64,000 bases of DNA from Pseudarthrobacter sp. L1SW (GTDB lineage: Bacteria; Actinomycetota; Actinomycetes; Actinomycetales; Micrococcaceae): contig NZ_CP078079.1 in assembly GCF_020809045.1 (NCBI RefSeq), forward strand, positions 806,001 through 870,000, written 5' to 3'. Below, piece after piece: positions 26,186 through 35,252 of the stretch. The position numbers and the translations under genes were made by a program. Below the pieces are notes generated by a model, which was not told the origin of the DNA, did not search any database, and was given only the letters and a program-made list of their open reading frames with translations. Each line of letters opens with the position of its first letter. The first letter of the stretch is position 1.

Positions 26186-26953
26186 ATGACTACTCGTGCT
26201 ACCGCACGGCATCGCGCCGAGGTCACCAAAACCAACTCAATCGCCATCATCGCCAAGGCTGTCGGCGAGAACGCCGGTGGCGTAGGCCGCCAGGCGGCGG
26301 TCATCGCCGCTGCTTCCGGCCTGGTGCTGACCAGCGGCATTGCGGCAAACGCTGCCGACTCCAACGTCCAGCGCGATTCCGCTCCTTCCACCCTGGAAGT
26401 TGAATCCGCCGTCGAGGCACCCATCTCTGCTGCTTCCACCATCGCCATCACCTTCGAGAAGCCCGCCGTCACCACCACGCCGGCCCCGGTCATCGAAGAG
26501 CCTGCCCCTGTTGAGGTCCAGGAGGCCGAGCCGGCTCCCGCCGCCCAGCCTGCTGCTGCTCCCAAGGTCACCGCCAAGGTTTCCACGGCTTCGGCCCCCG
26601 CAGCCGCTCCTACCGCTTCCGCCAGCGGCAAGGGCGCAGCCATCCTGTCCGCTGCCTACGCCCAGCTGGGTGTTATGCAGGACTGCACCATGCTGGTCAC
26701 GAACTCCCTGGCAGCAGTGGGGATCAACTTCCACGACTGGCCTGCAGGCTACCTCTCCCTGGGCCGCACGGTCAGTGCAGCAGAGGCCCAGCCGGGCGAC
26801 CTGATCTACTACGCAGACGGAGGCGCCGGCATGGCGCACATCGCTGTCTACGCGGGCAACGGCCAGGCCGTCCACGGCGGCTACAACGGAAACCAGACGG
26901 TGGTCTTCAGCGCCAACGTCGGCTCCGGCCCCGTCTTCATCCGCGTGAACTGA
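26186..26953 (+). CDS. secreted NlpC/P60-like hydrolase, divergent paralogue
   Basis: A 255-residue exported protein. Its N terminus (ARHRAEVTKTN... then GRQAAVIAAASGLVLTSGIA) is clearly related to the preceding NlpC/P60 protein, showing duplication. A long Pro/Ala/Glu linker (about 90-148) leads to a C-terminal domain with a Cys at 167 (MQDCTMLVTNSL) and His at 218 (AHIAVYAGNG), which line up with the NlpC/P60 Cys and His, but the usual PYVWGG and DCSG motifs are altered. It may have different specificity. The ATG at 26186 has AAAGAGAG upstream. No riboswitch precedes it. Confidence 0.82.
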   Translation: MTTRATARHRAEVTKTNSIAIIAKAVGENAGGVGRQAAVIAAASGLVLTSGIAANAADSNVQRDSAPSTLEVESAVEAPISAASTIAITFEKPAVTTTPAPVIEEPAPVEVQEAEPAPAAQPAAAPKVTAKVSTASAPAAAPTASASGKGAAILSAAYAQLGVMQDCTMLVTNSLAAVGINFHDWPAGYLSLGRTVSAAEAQPGDLIYYADGGAGMAHIAVYAGNGQAVHGGYNGNQTVVFSANVGSGPVFIRVN

Positions 26954-26984
26954 TTCCGGTATTCGGCTGTCCACCCGGGACGCA

Positions 26985-27016
26985 AAAGGACCCCTGCCCC
27001 ACGGCAGGGGTCCTTT
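26985..27016 (+). terminator. intrinsic terminator
   Basis: A perfect 14-bp inverted repeat (26985-26998 with 27003-27016) with a CCAC loop and AAA/TTT edges, 32 bp after the NlpC-like gene. It closes the hydrolase block. Confidence 0.85.
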
Positions 27017-27222
27017 CCCCTTTAAGGGCCCGCTGCTTAGGGCCGCTGCTCCGGCCGTTCTGCAGGGGCCCTCGGCTGGGCCGACACGACAGTTCCGGAA
27101 CAGGAATTAGCCGATAGCGCGCTTCTGTGTTTACTCTTGTGGTGTCGATCCATAGCCCGGACATGCCGAGGGCAGCCGGCCCTCGTGCCCCTGGACGGGT
27201 GCGGCCGTGAAGAGGTACGTGC

Positions 27223-27723
27223 ATGCGCACTCTCGTTCTGAATGCTGGGTATGAGCCCCTGGCGGTGATCACTTTCCGCCGGGCGCTGGTGCTTGTGCTC
27301 ACGGGCAAGGCCAGTGTGGTTGCCGAAGGCGATGATCCCGTGGTGGGACCGCAGGAAATCCTGGGCCGCCCGTCCGTGATCCTCCTGAACCGCTACATCC
27401 GTCCGAGGTACAACCAGGCCACGGCAGTCAGCCGCCGCGGAGTGCTCAGACGCGACGGGCACAGATGCGCCTACTGCGGAAAGGCGGCCCACACCATCGA
27501 CCACGTCCAGCCCAAGTCCCGGGGCGGCGAGGACTCCTGGGAGAACCTGGTGGCGGCCTGCCTGCGCTGCAACAACGTCAAGGGCGACCATACGCCGGCT
27601 GAAATGGGCTGGAAGCTGCGTTTCGTCCCGGAGCCACCGCACGGAACCATCTGGCAGATCAAGGAACTCGAGAAGCCCACCCCCGCCTGGGACCCGTTCC
27701 TGCTGCCGGAGCGCGCAGCCTGA
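27223..27723 (+). CDS. HNH endonuclease family protein
   Basis: A 166-residue HNH protein of a type common in actinobacteria. A zinc site is formed by CAYC (Cys82, Cys85) and CLRC (Cys113, Cys116). The HNH core is TIDHVQPKSRGGEDSWENLV (Asp93-His94). N-terminal MRTLVLNAGYEPLAVI is the family signature. Whether it cuts DNA in repair, restriction or phage defence is not known; no restriction or defence partner lies nearby. The ATG at 27223 follows GAAGAGGT. Confidence 0.88.
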   Translation: MRTLVLNAGYEPLAVITFRRALVLVLTGKASVVAEGDDPVVGPQEILGRPSVILLNRYIRPRYNQATAVSRRGVLRRDGHRCAYCGKAAHTIDHVQPKSRGGEDSWENLVAACLRCNNVKGDHTPAEMGWKLRFVPEPPHGTIWQIKELEKPTPAWDPFLLPERAA

Positions 27724-27772
27724 CCGCAGCCCCCGGCGCGCCGACAGCGCCAACGATGGCTAGGCTGGGGGA

Positions 27773-28435
27773 ATGGAACAGAACCGGCTGGACTTCGATG
27801 CGGTGATCCTGGCCGGCGGCCGGTCTTCCCGGCTCGACGGTGTGCCGAAGCAGGATTTGGTCTTCCGCCGGGACACGCTCCTCCAGCGCGCGCTGGCGGC
27901 TGCAGCAGGTGCTTCGCGAACGGTGGTGGTGGGCCCGGGGCCCGGACATACTGTTCCGGGGGTGCTGTTCTGCCGGGAACAGCCCGAGTTTGCAGGCCCG
28001 GCAGCGGCCATCTCCGCAGGGCTTGAGGCCCTCGCCCAGGAAGGGCGCGCGGCCGAGTTCACCCTGGTGCTGGCCTGCGACATGCCGCTGGTCCGGGACG
28101 CCATAGGGGCGCTGGCGGCTGCAGTGGCGCTGGGGGAGGCAGACGGCGCCGTGGCCCGCTCGGAAGACGGGCGGCTCCAGCCCCTTGCTGGTTTTTACCG
28201 CACGGCAGCGTTAAAAAGGTCGGCAGCGGAGCTCTCGTCCCGGGGTGCCCTTATTAACGGCTCGGTGCGCTCCCTCCTTGCTAGTCTGGAAGTGCAGCCT
28301 GTCACCGTCCCTGCAGGTTCCACGGCAGACGTGGATACCTGGGATGATGCCGCCGCACTAGGGATTGTCGCCGGAAACCAGGACAAGGGCCAAGGGCCGG
28401 CGCAGCCGCAGTTAAATAGGGAGGCACGTTCGTGA
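27773..28435 (+). CDS. mobA: molybdenum cofactor guanylyltransferase (MobA-type)
   Basis: A 220-residue nucleotidyltransferase of the MobA family, which attaches GMP to molybdopterin. The loop LAGGRSSRLDGVPKQDL (residues 13-29) with the conserved Lys26 and LACDMPLVRDA are diagnostic. It starts a run of overlapping genes: its stop overlaps the DUF6457 start by 4 bases, which in turn overlaps moeA by 4. A related CTP-molybdopterin cytidylyltransferase (MocA) cannot be excluded from sequence alone. Together with fdhD downstream, the cluster points to a molybdenum-dependent formate dehydrogenase. Confidence 0.85.
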   Translation: MEQNRLDFDAVILAGGRSSRLDGVPKQDLVFRRDTLLQRALAAAAGASRTVVVGPGPGHTVPGVLFCREQPEFAGPAAAISAGLEALAQEGRAAEFTLVLACDMPLVRDAIGALAAAVALGEADGAVARSEDGRLQPLAGFYRTAALKRSAAELSSRGALINGSVRSLLASLEVQPVTVPAGSTADVDTWDDAAALGIVAGNQDKGQGPAQPQLNREARS

Positions 28436-28725
28436 AAAGCCAGGATGAAACGCTGGAGGAGTGGTGCAGGTCCCTGCTCCAGGCCTATGAACTGGAGGAC
28501 GTCCAGGTGGACGTTAATGCCATCCTTGCCCTCGCTGGTGTGGCCGCCCACGCGGTGGTACGTCCGGCGGCGCCGCTGACTACCTTCATTGCCGGTTACG
28601 CTGCCGGCCTTGCCTCCGGCTTGGGCCAGTCACCCAATGCTGCTTCCATGGAGTCCGCGCTGGCCGTGGCCCGTTCCCTGGCTGCCGACTACGATGCTGA
28701 AGCCGCCGGGGCTCCCGGCGAATGA
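28432..28725 (+). CDS. DUF6457 protein within Moco cluster
   Basis: A 97-residue protein of DUF6457, a small all-helical family. LEEWCRSLLQAYELEDVQVDVNAILALAG and FIAGYAAGLASGLGQSPNAA are its recognisable parts. The GTG start overlaps the mobA stop and its own stop overlaps the moeA start, so the three are translated together. No function is established; strict coupling with mobA and moeA suggests a helper role in molybdenum-cofactor assembly. Confidence 0.82.
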   Translation: MKSQDETLEEWCRSLLQAYELEDVQVDVNAILALAGVAAHAVVRPAAPLTTFIAGYAAGLASGLGQSPNAASMESALAVARSLAADYDAEAAGAPGE

Positions 28726-30098
28726 CGAAGGAGTCCCAAGAGGAAGCGGGCGCCTCCGAAACCGGGCAGCCGCGGCACCTCGACCACACGTGGGAAGAAG
28801 CCAGGCAGGCTGCCTTTGACGCCGGCACTCCGATCCCTGCCGGTCCCGTCCCCCTGGAGCTGGCCCTTGGGCGCCGGCTGGACCAGGACATTGTGGCCCT
28901 GCAGGAGATGCCCCACTACGCGTCGTCGGCGATGGACGGCTGGGCCGTTAGCGGCACCGGGCCGTGGATCCTGGTGGACGCAGGTGCGCCCCTGGCTCCG
29001 CACCAGGCCAGTCCCATCGCCACGGGGGGGCTCATCCCGCCCGGCGCCAAGGCGGTCCTGCGCAGTGAAAGCGCCCGCCTGGACAAGGACGACGACGGAC
29101 TGCCCGTCCTGGTGACCGGCGGCACCGCACGCCCCGGCGAACCCCGGACGGGCCAGCACGTCAGGAAAGCGGGGGAGGAAGCCTCGGCAGGGGACATCCT
29201 GGTCAAGGCCGGGGTGGTGCTGAACCCCGCGCACCTGGCCCTCGCCGCCCTTGCCGGTTACGACGAGGTTGTGGTCCAGGGGAAGCCGCTCGTGCGGCTG
29301 CTGCTGACAGGTTCTGAAGTGGTGGAACGCGGCCTGCCCGTTCCCGGCCAGGTGCGTGACACTTTCGGCCCGCAGCTGCCGGCCGTGGTGGGCATGCTGG
29401 GCGGGCTTGCGGGCGGGCAGCAACGGATCGGCGATTCCTACGCTGAATGGCTTGCTGCCCTGGAGGACGTGGTCCCCGAGGTGCCGGGCACGCCGGACCT
29501 GCCGGCCGACGTCGTCATCACTACGGGCGGGACGGGAAAGTCCGGCACAGACCACCTCCGCCGCGCAGTAGGCGAGCTGGGCGGGCGGCTCATCATCGAC
29601 GGAGTGGCCATGCGTCCCGGACACCCGGCCGTCCTGGCCGAACTTCCGGATGGGCGGTTCGTGCTGGGACTGCCGGGAAATCCCCTGGCCGCCATGATGG
29701 CCCTGTCCACGGTGGGGGCCCCGCTGCTCGCGGCGCTGGGACACCGGGCCCTGCCGGCCGTGCAGGAGGTCCCCTGCGGAACCACCCTCGACCCCGAACC
29801 CGGGCGCACGCGCCTGCTCCCGTTCCGCCTGCTTTACGGCATGGCCTCGCCGGCCCAGCACACGGGCCCGGGCATGATGCGCGGACTGGCCTCGGCCGAC
29901 GGCGTCATGGTTGTGCCTCCCCACGGGGTGCAGCTGGGAGAACCGGTGCCCGCCTTTGCCCTTCCCTGGGGGCCGCCCATCCCCGCTCCGCCGGACCCCG
30001 CCGCCAAGCCGAAGGCGCGCAGCGGCGGACGGACAGGCCTGCCGGCCGCAAAGCCGGCGCCGGCAGGCCCCGTAGACTGGAGTGCACTCCTTGGCTGA
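28722..30098 (+). CDS. moeA: molybdopterin molybdenumtransferase MoeA
   Basis: A 458-residue MoeA, which inserts molybdate into adenylated molybdopterin. The N-terminal domain has the ASSAMDGWAV motif (about residues 67-76), then GGLIPPGAKAVLR, and the MoCF-binding domain has TTGGTGKSGTDHLR and GLPGNPLAAMMALS. The tail (from ~400) is extended and rich in Pro/Ala/Lys. The ATG at 28722 overlaps the DUF6457 stop. Being in one unit with mobA and fdhD, it presumably supplies cofactor to a formate dehydrogenase encoded elsewhere. Confidence 0.94.
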   Translation: MTKESQEEAGASETGQPRHLDHTWEEARQAAFDAGTPIPAGPVPLELALGRRLDQDIVALQEMPHYASSAMDGWAVSGTGPWILVDAGAPLAPHQASPIATGGLIPPGAKAVLRSESARLDKDDDGLPVLVTGGTARPGEPRTGQHVRKAGEEASAGDILVKAGVVLNPAHLALAALAGYDEVVVQGKPLVRLLLTGSEVVERGLPVPGQVRDTFGPQLPAVVGMLGGLAGGQQRIGDSYAEWLAALEDVVPEVPGTPDLPADVVITTGGTGKSGTDHLRRAVGELGGRLIIDGVAMRPGHPAVLAELPDGRFVLGLPGNPLAAMMALSTVGAPLLAALGHRALPAVQEVPCGTTLDPEPGRTRLLPFRLLYGMASPAQHTGPGMMRGLASADGVMVVPPHGVQLGEPVPAFALPWGPPIPAPPDPAAKPKARSGGRTGLPAAKPAPAGPVDWSALLG

Positions 30099-30179
30099 GG
30101 CATGCCCGGATGGCGCAGCCCCGCTGGCATCGCCCCAATACGGTTGCGATGATGGAGAGATGAACAGGAACGGTGGGAT

Positions 30180-31058
30180 ATGGGACGCGTGACCCAGCGC
30201 CGCAAGGTGCACAAGTATGTGCTGGACGGCTCCCCGAATGCCCTTGAGTTCCCGGTCCGGTACCGGGAGGACGTCCTGGCGGTGGAAGAGCCGCTGGAAA
30301 TCCGGCTGGGAAGCCTGTCCTTCTCGGTCACCATGCGCACCCCAGGGGACGACTTCGACCTGGTGGCGGGATTCCTGGTGTCCGAGGGCGTGATCTGGGA
30401 GTCCGGGCAGCTCGTTTCGCTGCGCTTTTGCGCCGGGGAAGACGAAAACGGAGTGCAGACCTTCAACGTCGTGGAGGCCCAGCTGCGGCCTGGCGTGGAG
30501 CTTCCGTCCATCGGCCGGCACGTCTACACCTCCAGCTCCTGCGGCATCTGCGGGACGGATTCCATAGAGTCCGTCCGGAAGTCCTCTCACTTCAGCCCCG
30601 CCGGGGATCCCCTGAATATCTCCGCGGAGGTCCTGGCCTCGCTTCCGGACATCCTCCGGGAGTCCCAGCGCCTTTTTGACGACACTGGCGGCGTCCATGC
30701 CGCCGGGCTCTTCAAGATAGGGGACGACGGCGGCGCGCAGCTTCTCTGCCTACGCGAGGACGTGGGGCGGCACAACGCGGTGGACAAGGTTGTGGGGTGG
30801 GCCCTCCGCGAAGGTCTGCTCCCGCTGCGCGGCACCGTGCTCCAGGTTTCCGGCCGGGCATCCTTCGAACTGGTCCAGAAAGCCGCACTTGCCGGAATCC
30901 CCGTCCTCGCGGCGGTCAGTGCGCCCTCGAGCCTTGCAGTCGAACTCGCCGAGGCCAGCGGAGTCACCCTCGCCGGTTTCAGCAGGGGAACAAGCCTCAA
31001 CATCTACGCCGGTGACGGAAGAATCCGGCGGCCGGTGGCTGCGGCGCCGCCGTCATAG
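30180..31058 (+). CDS. fdhD: formate dehydrogenase sulfurtransferase FdhD
   Basis: A 292-residue FdhD, the sulfur carrier that sulfurates the molybdenum cofactor before it enters formate dehydrogenase. SSCGICG (about residues 120-126) holds the redox cysteines; TPGDDFDLVAGFLVSEGVI and CLREDVGRHNAVDKVVG are strongly conserved. The ATG at 30180 (MGRVTQRRKVHKYVLDG) starts 81 bp after moeA on the same strand, so it could be part of the Moco operon or have a promoter in the gap. No formate dehydrogenase subunit is in the window. Confidence 0.95.
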   Translation: MGRVTQRRKVHKYVLDGSPNALEFPVRYREDVLAVEEPLEIRLGSLSFSVTMRTPGDDFDLVAGFLVSEGVIWESGQLVSLRFCAGEDENGVQTFNVVEAQLRPGVELPSIGRHVYTSSSCGICGTDSIESVRKSSHFSPAGDPLNISAEVLASLPDILRESQRLFDDTGGVHAAGLFKIGDDGGAQLLCLREDVGRHNAVDKVVGWALREGLLPLRGTVLQVSGRASFELVQKAALAGIPVLAAVSAPSSLAVELAEASGVTLAGFSRGTSLNIYAGDGRIRRPVAAAPPS

Positions 31059-31188
31059 GCTTGGTTTGCGCGCAGGACACTGTCCGGGATGCGTTTTCCG
31101 AAAGGGTTGGTAAACGGGCTACCAGCGGGTAGATTTATCCATCGAATGGACAGCATCGTCCAGTCCCAAGCGCTAAAGAGGGCCCACA

Positions 31189-34100
31189 TTGCATGACGAC
31201 CGCCGGATAACGGAAGTCCGCCTCCAAAGGTTCGTGCGTGAGCGGATTAGCCCGGCGGTCTACAGCCGGAGCATTCCCCTTACCCTGAGCAGCTGGGACG
31301 CGCCCGATGAGCCTGTCCCCGCGCTGGAGGCAATGCGACAGGACTTCCAGCCACAGGAGCACGGGGCCCCATGGGGGAAACCTTGGGGGACCAAATGGCT
31401 CCGGCTCCAGGGCGAGGTCCCGGAATCATGGGGCACCGACCCCGACACCACCGTTGAAGTGTTGGTGGACCTGGGTTTCACGATCGAAATTCCCGGCTTC
31501 CAGTGCGAAGGCATGGCGTGGCGCCCGGACGGCACCATCATCAAGGCGGTCTCGCCCAGGAACCAGTACATACCGCTGAAGCTGCTGGGCGGCGGGATGG
31601 CGGTGGACTTCTACGTCGAGGCCGCTGCGAACCCGGACGTGGCGCAGGGCTGGACCTTTGCCCCCATGCCGTACGGCGACAAATCCACGGCCGGGACAGC
31701 GCCACAGTACCGGCTGGGGACCATTGCCATTGCTGAACTGAACCAGGCGGTCTGGGAACTCCAGCAGGATATTTGGACGCTTTCGGGCCTGATGGCTGAA
31801 CTGCCCCTGGAACTGCCCCGGCGGCATGAGATCCTCCGGGCCCTGGAACGCATGATGGACGTTATGGACCCGGACGATGTTGCCGGCACCGCGGCAGCAG
31901 GACGGGAAGCGCTTGCCGAAGTACTGGCCCGGCCGGCCTACGCCTCCGCGCACCAGTTGGTGGCTACCGGCCACGCGCACATCGACTCCGCCTGGCTCTG
32001 GCCGGTGCGTGAGACTGTCCGCAAGTGTGCCCGGACATTCTCCAACGTGGTGTCCCTGATGGATGAACATCCGGACTTTGTGTTCTCCTGCTCCTCAGCC
32101 CAGCAGCTGGCCTGGATAAAGGAGCTCTACCCCGAGTTGTTCAGCCGCATCCGCGAGAAGGTCCGCTCAGGCCAGTTCATCCCCGTAGGCGGCATGTGGG
32201 TCGAATCGGACACCAACATGCCCGGCGGCGAGGCCATGGCGCGCCAGTTCGTGGAGGGCAAAAGCTTCTTCATGGCGGAATTCGGCATTGAATGCCACGA
32301 GGCCTGGCTGCCTGATTCATTTGGCTATTCCGCCGCGCTGCCGCAGATCGTCAAATCCGCGGGCAGCCGCTGGTTCCTGACCCAAAAGATCTCCTGGAAC
32401 CAAACCAACAAGTTTCCCCACCACACCTTCAACTGGGAGGGCATCGACGGCACCCGGCTCTTCACCCACTTCCCGCCGGTGGACACCTACAACTCGGAGC
32501 TGACCGGCCGTGAACTGGCCCACGCGGAACGGAACTACCGCGACCATGGGCGCGGCACCGTGTCCCTGGTGCCGTTCGGCTACGGCGACGGCGGCGGCGG
32601 ACCAACGCGGGAAATGCTGGCAGCAGCGGCCCGCACCGCCAACCTCGAGGGCTCGCCCAAGGTCCGGATCGGCTCAGCCGAAAGCTTTTTCCGGCAGGCG
32701 GAGGAGGACTACCCCGTCCTGCCCGTCTGGGTAGGCGAGATGTACCTCGAACTGCACCGCGGGACCTACACCAGCCAGGCCAGGACCAAGAAGGGCAACA
32801 GGCGCAGTGAGCACCTGCTGCGGGAGGCGGAACTGTGGTGCACCACGGCCGCCGTCCGTACCGGCGGCGCCTACGCCTACCCGGCCGCCGAGCTCAAGCG
32901 GCTCTGGCAACTGGTGCTGCTCCAGCAGTTCCACGACATCCTGCCGGGCAGCTCCATTGCCTGGGTACATCAGGATGCCGAGCGCAACTACCAGGCAATC
33001 GGTGAAGCCCTTGATGCCATTATCAGCCAGGCTGCCGCCGCCGTGCTTGGCAGCGGCGAACGCACGTTCCTGTTGAACGCGGCGCCGCATGCCAGGGCCG
33101 GCGTGCCCGCGCTGGCTGCGGGCGAACCGGCGCTGCCGGCGGAACAGGTCCACGCCAAGGCCCATGACGGCGGCTACATCCTGGACAACGGCGTCATCCG
33201 CGCGGTGCTGGACGGTAACGGGCTCCTCGCCTCGCTCGTAGACCATGCCACCGGCCGCGAAGCTATTGCCCCGGGCCAGCGCGGCAACCTCCTGGAACTG
33301 CACCGGGACACGCCCAACGAATGGGACGCCTGGGACATCGACGAGTTCTACAGGCGCAACGTCACGGCGCTGACGCAGGCCACATCCCTGCAGTTGAACC
33401 GGGAAGGGGCAGCGGCGACTGTAACCGTAGAGCGGCTTGCCGGTACATCCGCCGTTACGCAGTACATCAGCCTTGCGGCCGGCAGCCCGTCCCTGTCAAT
33501 CACCACCTCCGTGGACTGGCAGGAACGCGAAAAACTGCTCAAGCTGGGTTTCGCACTGGATGTCCGTGCGGACAGGTCCGCCGCCGAGACGCAGTTCGGC
33601 CACGTCTTCCGGCCCACCCACACCAACACCTCATGGGAAACGGCCAAGTTCGAAATCTGCGCACACCGATGGATCCACGTGGCCGAGCCCGGATATGGCG
33701 TGGCCATTTCCAACTCCTCCACCTACGGGCACGACGTCATGCGGAACATCAGGGATTCCGACGGCGGCACCACCACTACCGTGCGGCTCTCACTGCTGCG
33801 CGCCCCGAAGTACCCGGATCCCGACGCCGACCACGGGCTGCATGAACTTACCGTCACCATCCGTCCCGGTGCCGGCATTGCCGATGCTGTGGAGGAAGGC
33901 TACCGCACCAACCTCGTTCCCCGGCTGGTCCGCGGCGCAACACCTGTGGAACCGCTCTTCTCCATAACGAACCCCGCTTTGGTCATTGAAGCCGTAAAGC
34001 TGGCGGAGGACGGGTCCGGCGATGTGGTGGTCCGACTGTACGAGTCGCTGGGCGAGCGCTCTGCGGGAAAACTTATGGCGAACTTCCCGGTGCGGCGCGT

Positions 34101-34239
34101 CACTGCCGTCGACCTGCTGGAGCGCCCAGTCCCGGCCCCCGGAGTGGAAACGCGCCAGGACGGTGCGGATCTGGTTTTGCGGCCGTTCCAGCTGGTGACT
34201 CTCAGGGTGTCCCGGGCGTCCGGCCCAGCGGCAAAGTGA
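31189..34239 (+). CDS. GH38 alpha-mannosidase
   Basis: A 1016-residue family 38 glycoside hydrolase. The catalytic domain has GHAHIDSAWLWP (His264 and Asp266 as zinc ligands) and WLPDSFGYSAALPQI (Asp376 as likely nucleophile); a third zinc His lies in LLQQFHDILPG. The middle three-helix domain contains ELHRGTYTSQARTKKGNRRS, and the long C-terminal beta domain completes the family. No signal peptide is visible, so it acts in the cytoplasm on mannosides or N-glycan fragments. It starts at a TTG (31189) giving MHDDRRITEVRLQRF; an overlapping ATG at 31193 is out of frame and stops after five codons. It is flanked by unrelated genes. Confidence 0.93.
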   Translation: MHDDRRITEVRLQRFVRERISPAVYSRSIPLTLSSWDAPDEPVPALEAMRQDFQPQEHGAPWGKPWGTKWLRLQGEVPESWGTDPDTTVEVLVDLGFTIEIPGFQCEGMAWRPDGTIIKAVSPRNQYIPLKLLGGGMAVDFYVEAAANPDVAQGWTFAPMPYGDKSTAGTAPQYRLGTIAIAELNQAVWELQQDIWTLSGLMAELPLELPRRHEILRALERMMDVMDPDDVAGTAAAGREALAEVLARPAYASAHQLVATGHAHIDSAWLWPVRETVRKCARTFSNVVSLMDEHPDFVFSCSSAQQLAWIKELYPELFSRIREKVRSGQFIPVGGMWVESDTNMPGGEAMARQFVEGKSFFMAEFGIECHEAWLPDSFGYSAALPQIVKSAGSRWFLTQKISWNQTNKFPHHTFNWEGIDGTRLFTHFPPVDTYNSELTGRELAHAERNYRDHGRGTVSLVPFGYGDGGGGPTREMLAAAARTANLEGSPKVRIGSAESFFRQAEEDYPVLPVWVGEMYLELHRGTYTSQARTKKGNRRSEHLLREAELWCTTAAVRTGGAYAYPAAELKRLWQLVLLQQFHDILPGSSIAWVHQDAERNYQAIGEALDAIISQAAAAVLGSGERTFLLNAAPHARAGVPALAAGEPALPAEQVHAKAHDGGYILDNGVIRAVLDGNGLLASLVDHATGREAIAPGQRGNLLELHRDTPNEWDAWDIDEFYRRNVTALTQATSLQLNREGAAATVTVERLAGTSAVTQYISLAAGSPSLSITTSVDWQEREKLLKLGFALDVRADRSAAETQFGHVFRPTHTNTSWETAKFEICAHRWIHVAEPGYGVAISNSSTYGHDVMRNIRDSDGGTTTTVRLSLLRAPKYPDPDADHGLHELTVTIRPGAGIADAVEEGYRTNLVPRLVRGATPVEPLFSITNPALVIEAVKLAEDGSGDVVVRLYESLGERSAGKLMANFPVRRVTAVDLLERPVPAPGVETRQDGADLVLRPFQLVTLRVSRASGPAAK

Positions 34240-34478
34240 GCTGAAGCGGCAAGGCCGGCAGGCAGCGGCAAAGTCAGCCCGCCGCCAAGGAGTAAGCCAA
34301 AGCAGTAGGGGCCTGGGCCCGGCAAAAAGGGCCTTAAATAGGCTGAGTGGGGGCGGTCCCCAACGTCCCGCCACCACTCATCCCCCCAATGCGTGCGTAG
34401 GCCCCCGGAGCGCTCGCGTTCAAGAATTTATCCCCGTTCGAAAACGCTTCGCGCTCCACCTTCACACATTCATGATTG

Positions 34479-34504
34479 TTTCACATTCTAATGATTTTGT
34501 GAAA
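34479..34504. repeat. AT-rich inverted repeat
   Basis: TTTCACA (34479-34485) and TGTGAAA (34498-34504) around a 12-base centre, in an AT-rich patch (34460-34515) downstream of the 7-TM protein gene. It may be a CRP-like or other operator, or part of a weak terminator. The rest of the gap 34240-34514 shows nothing else. Confidence 0.45.
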
Positions 34505-34514
34505 GCAAGCCTTG

Positions 34515-35252
34515 TTACTTTTCGGTATATGTCCTTTTGCTGGACAAAGGCTTGCCGCTGCGCACCCGGGCGGCCCAGATCAGCGCCAGCCCCACCAGGT
34601 AACACAGCACAGCCGTGTAGTTGACCACGAACATGATGGCGGCCCACCCGGGAGGCACCAGGGGAAACAGCAGGCTGAGGCCGATCGCCACGCCGCCCAG
34701 GGCAAGGAGGCCGGCCGCCACCCGCACCAACACGGGCAACCGGCTCCGGACGGCCCGCACCATGGCGGGCAGCAGGACGAGGCCCACATACGCCGGGTAG
34801 GCGCGGCCGGCGGCGCCGTAGTACTGCGCCAGTATGGCGTTGTACCCGCTTTTTTCCGATAGTGCCGATAGTCCTGCCGAAGAGCCGGTGGTGTCCATCA
34901 TGAAGAACACCACCGTCATCACCAGGGAAACGGCCGCCAGCACAACCATGCCCGCCTTCCCCGTGATGAGCCGGTGGGCACCTTCAGCGCCGAAGCCGCG
35001 CGTGACGCGTATCCCGATGAAATAGATGGCGGCGAAGATGATGAAGCGCAGCAGCAGGTTGGCAAGGTTGATGCCGCCCAGCGCCTGGTCGATGGCCACG
35101 TACGGCGCCTCGATGCTCAGGAGGATTGCCGCAGTCATCAGGGCGAAGATGTAGAAGAGGGACCTGTTCTCGCCGCGCAGGGCGCTGGGGATCCGGGCAG
35201 CCGCAACGAGGGCGCAGGTGGCAAGAGTGGACCACTGAAGAATTTCGATCAT
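34515..35252 (-). CDS. seven-TM membrane protein paired with an HTH regulator
   Basis: A 245-residue protein with seven predicted membrane segments (roughly residues 4-20, 32-54, 61-82, 100-120, 148-166, 178-203, 207-230) and a basic C-terminal tail. The organisation resembles the MAB_1171c-type 7-TM family of actinobacteria, of unknown function. I start at the ATG at 35252 (MIEILQWSTLATCALVAAARI); its first bases overlap the stop codon of the upstream HTH gene by 4 bases, so the two proteins are coupled in translation. It may sense a membrane signal on behalf of the regulator. Specific family membership is a recollection, not verified. Confidence 0.72.
   Translation of the reverse strand: MIEILQWSTLATCALVAAARIPSALRGENRSLFYIFALMTAAILLSIEAPYVAIDQALGGINLANLLLRFIIFAAIYFIGIRVTRGFGAEGAHRLITGKAGMVVLAAVSLVMTVVFFMMDTTGSSAGLSALSEKSGYNAILAQYYGAAGRAYPAYVGLVLLPAMVRAVRSRLPVLVRVAAGLLALGGVAIGLSLLFPLVPPGWAAIMFVVNYTAVLCYLVGLALIWAARVRSGKPLSSKRTYTEK

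Noticed and set aside
27223..27723. HNH gene as part of a phage-defence system
   Set aside because: No restriction, methylase or other defence partner nearby; this HNH type is a common solitary gene.
28689..30698. 669-codon frame antisense to moeA and fdhD
   Set aside because: Opposite two confident genes and without family resemblance.
31108..31124. TGGTA-N7-TACCA palindrome before the alpha-mannosidase gene as a LacI-type operator
   Set aside because: Arms of only five bases; too short to separate from chance.
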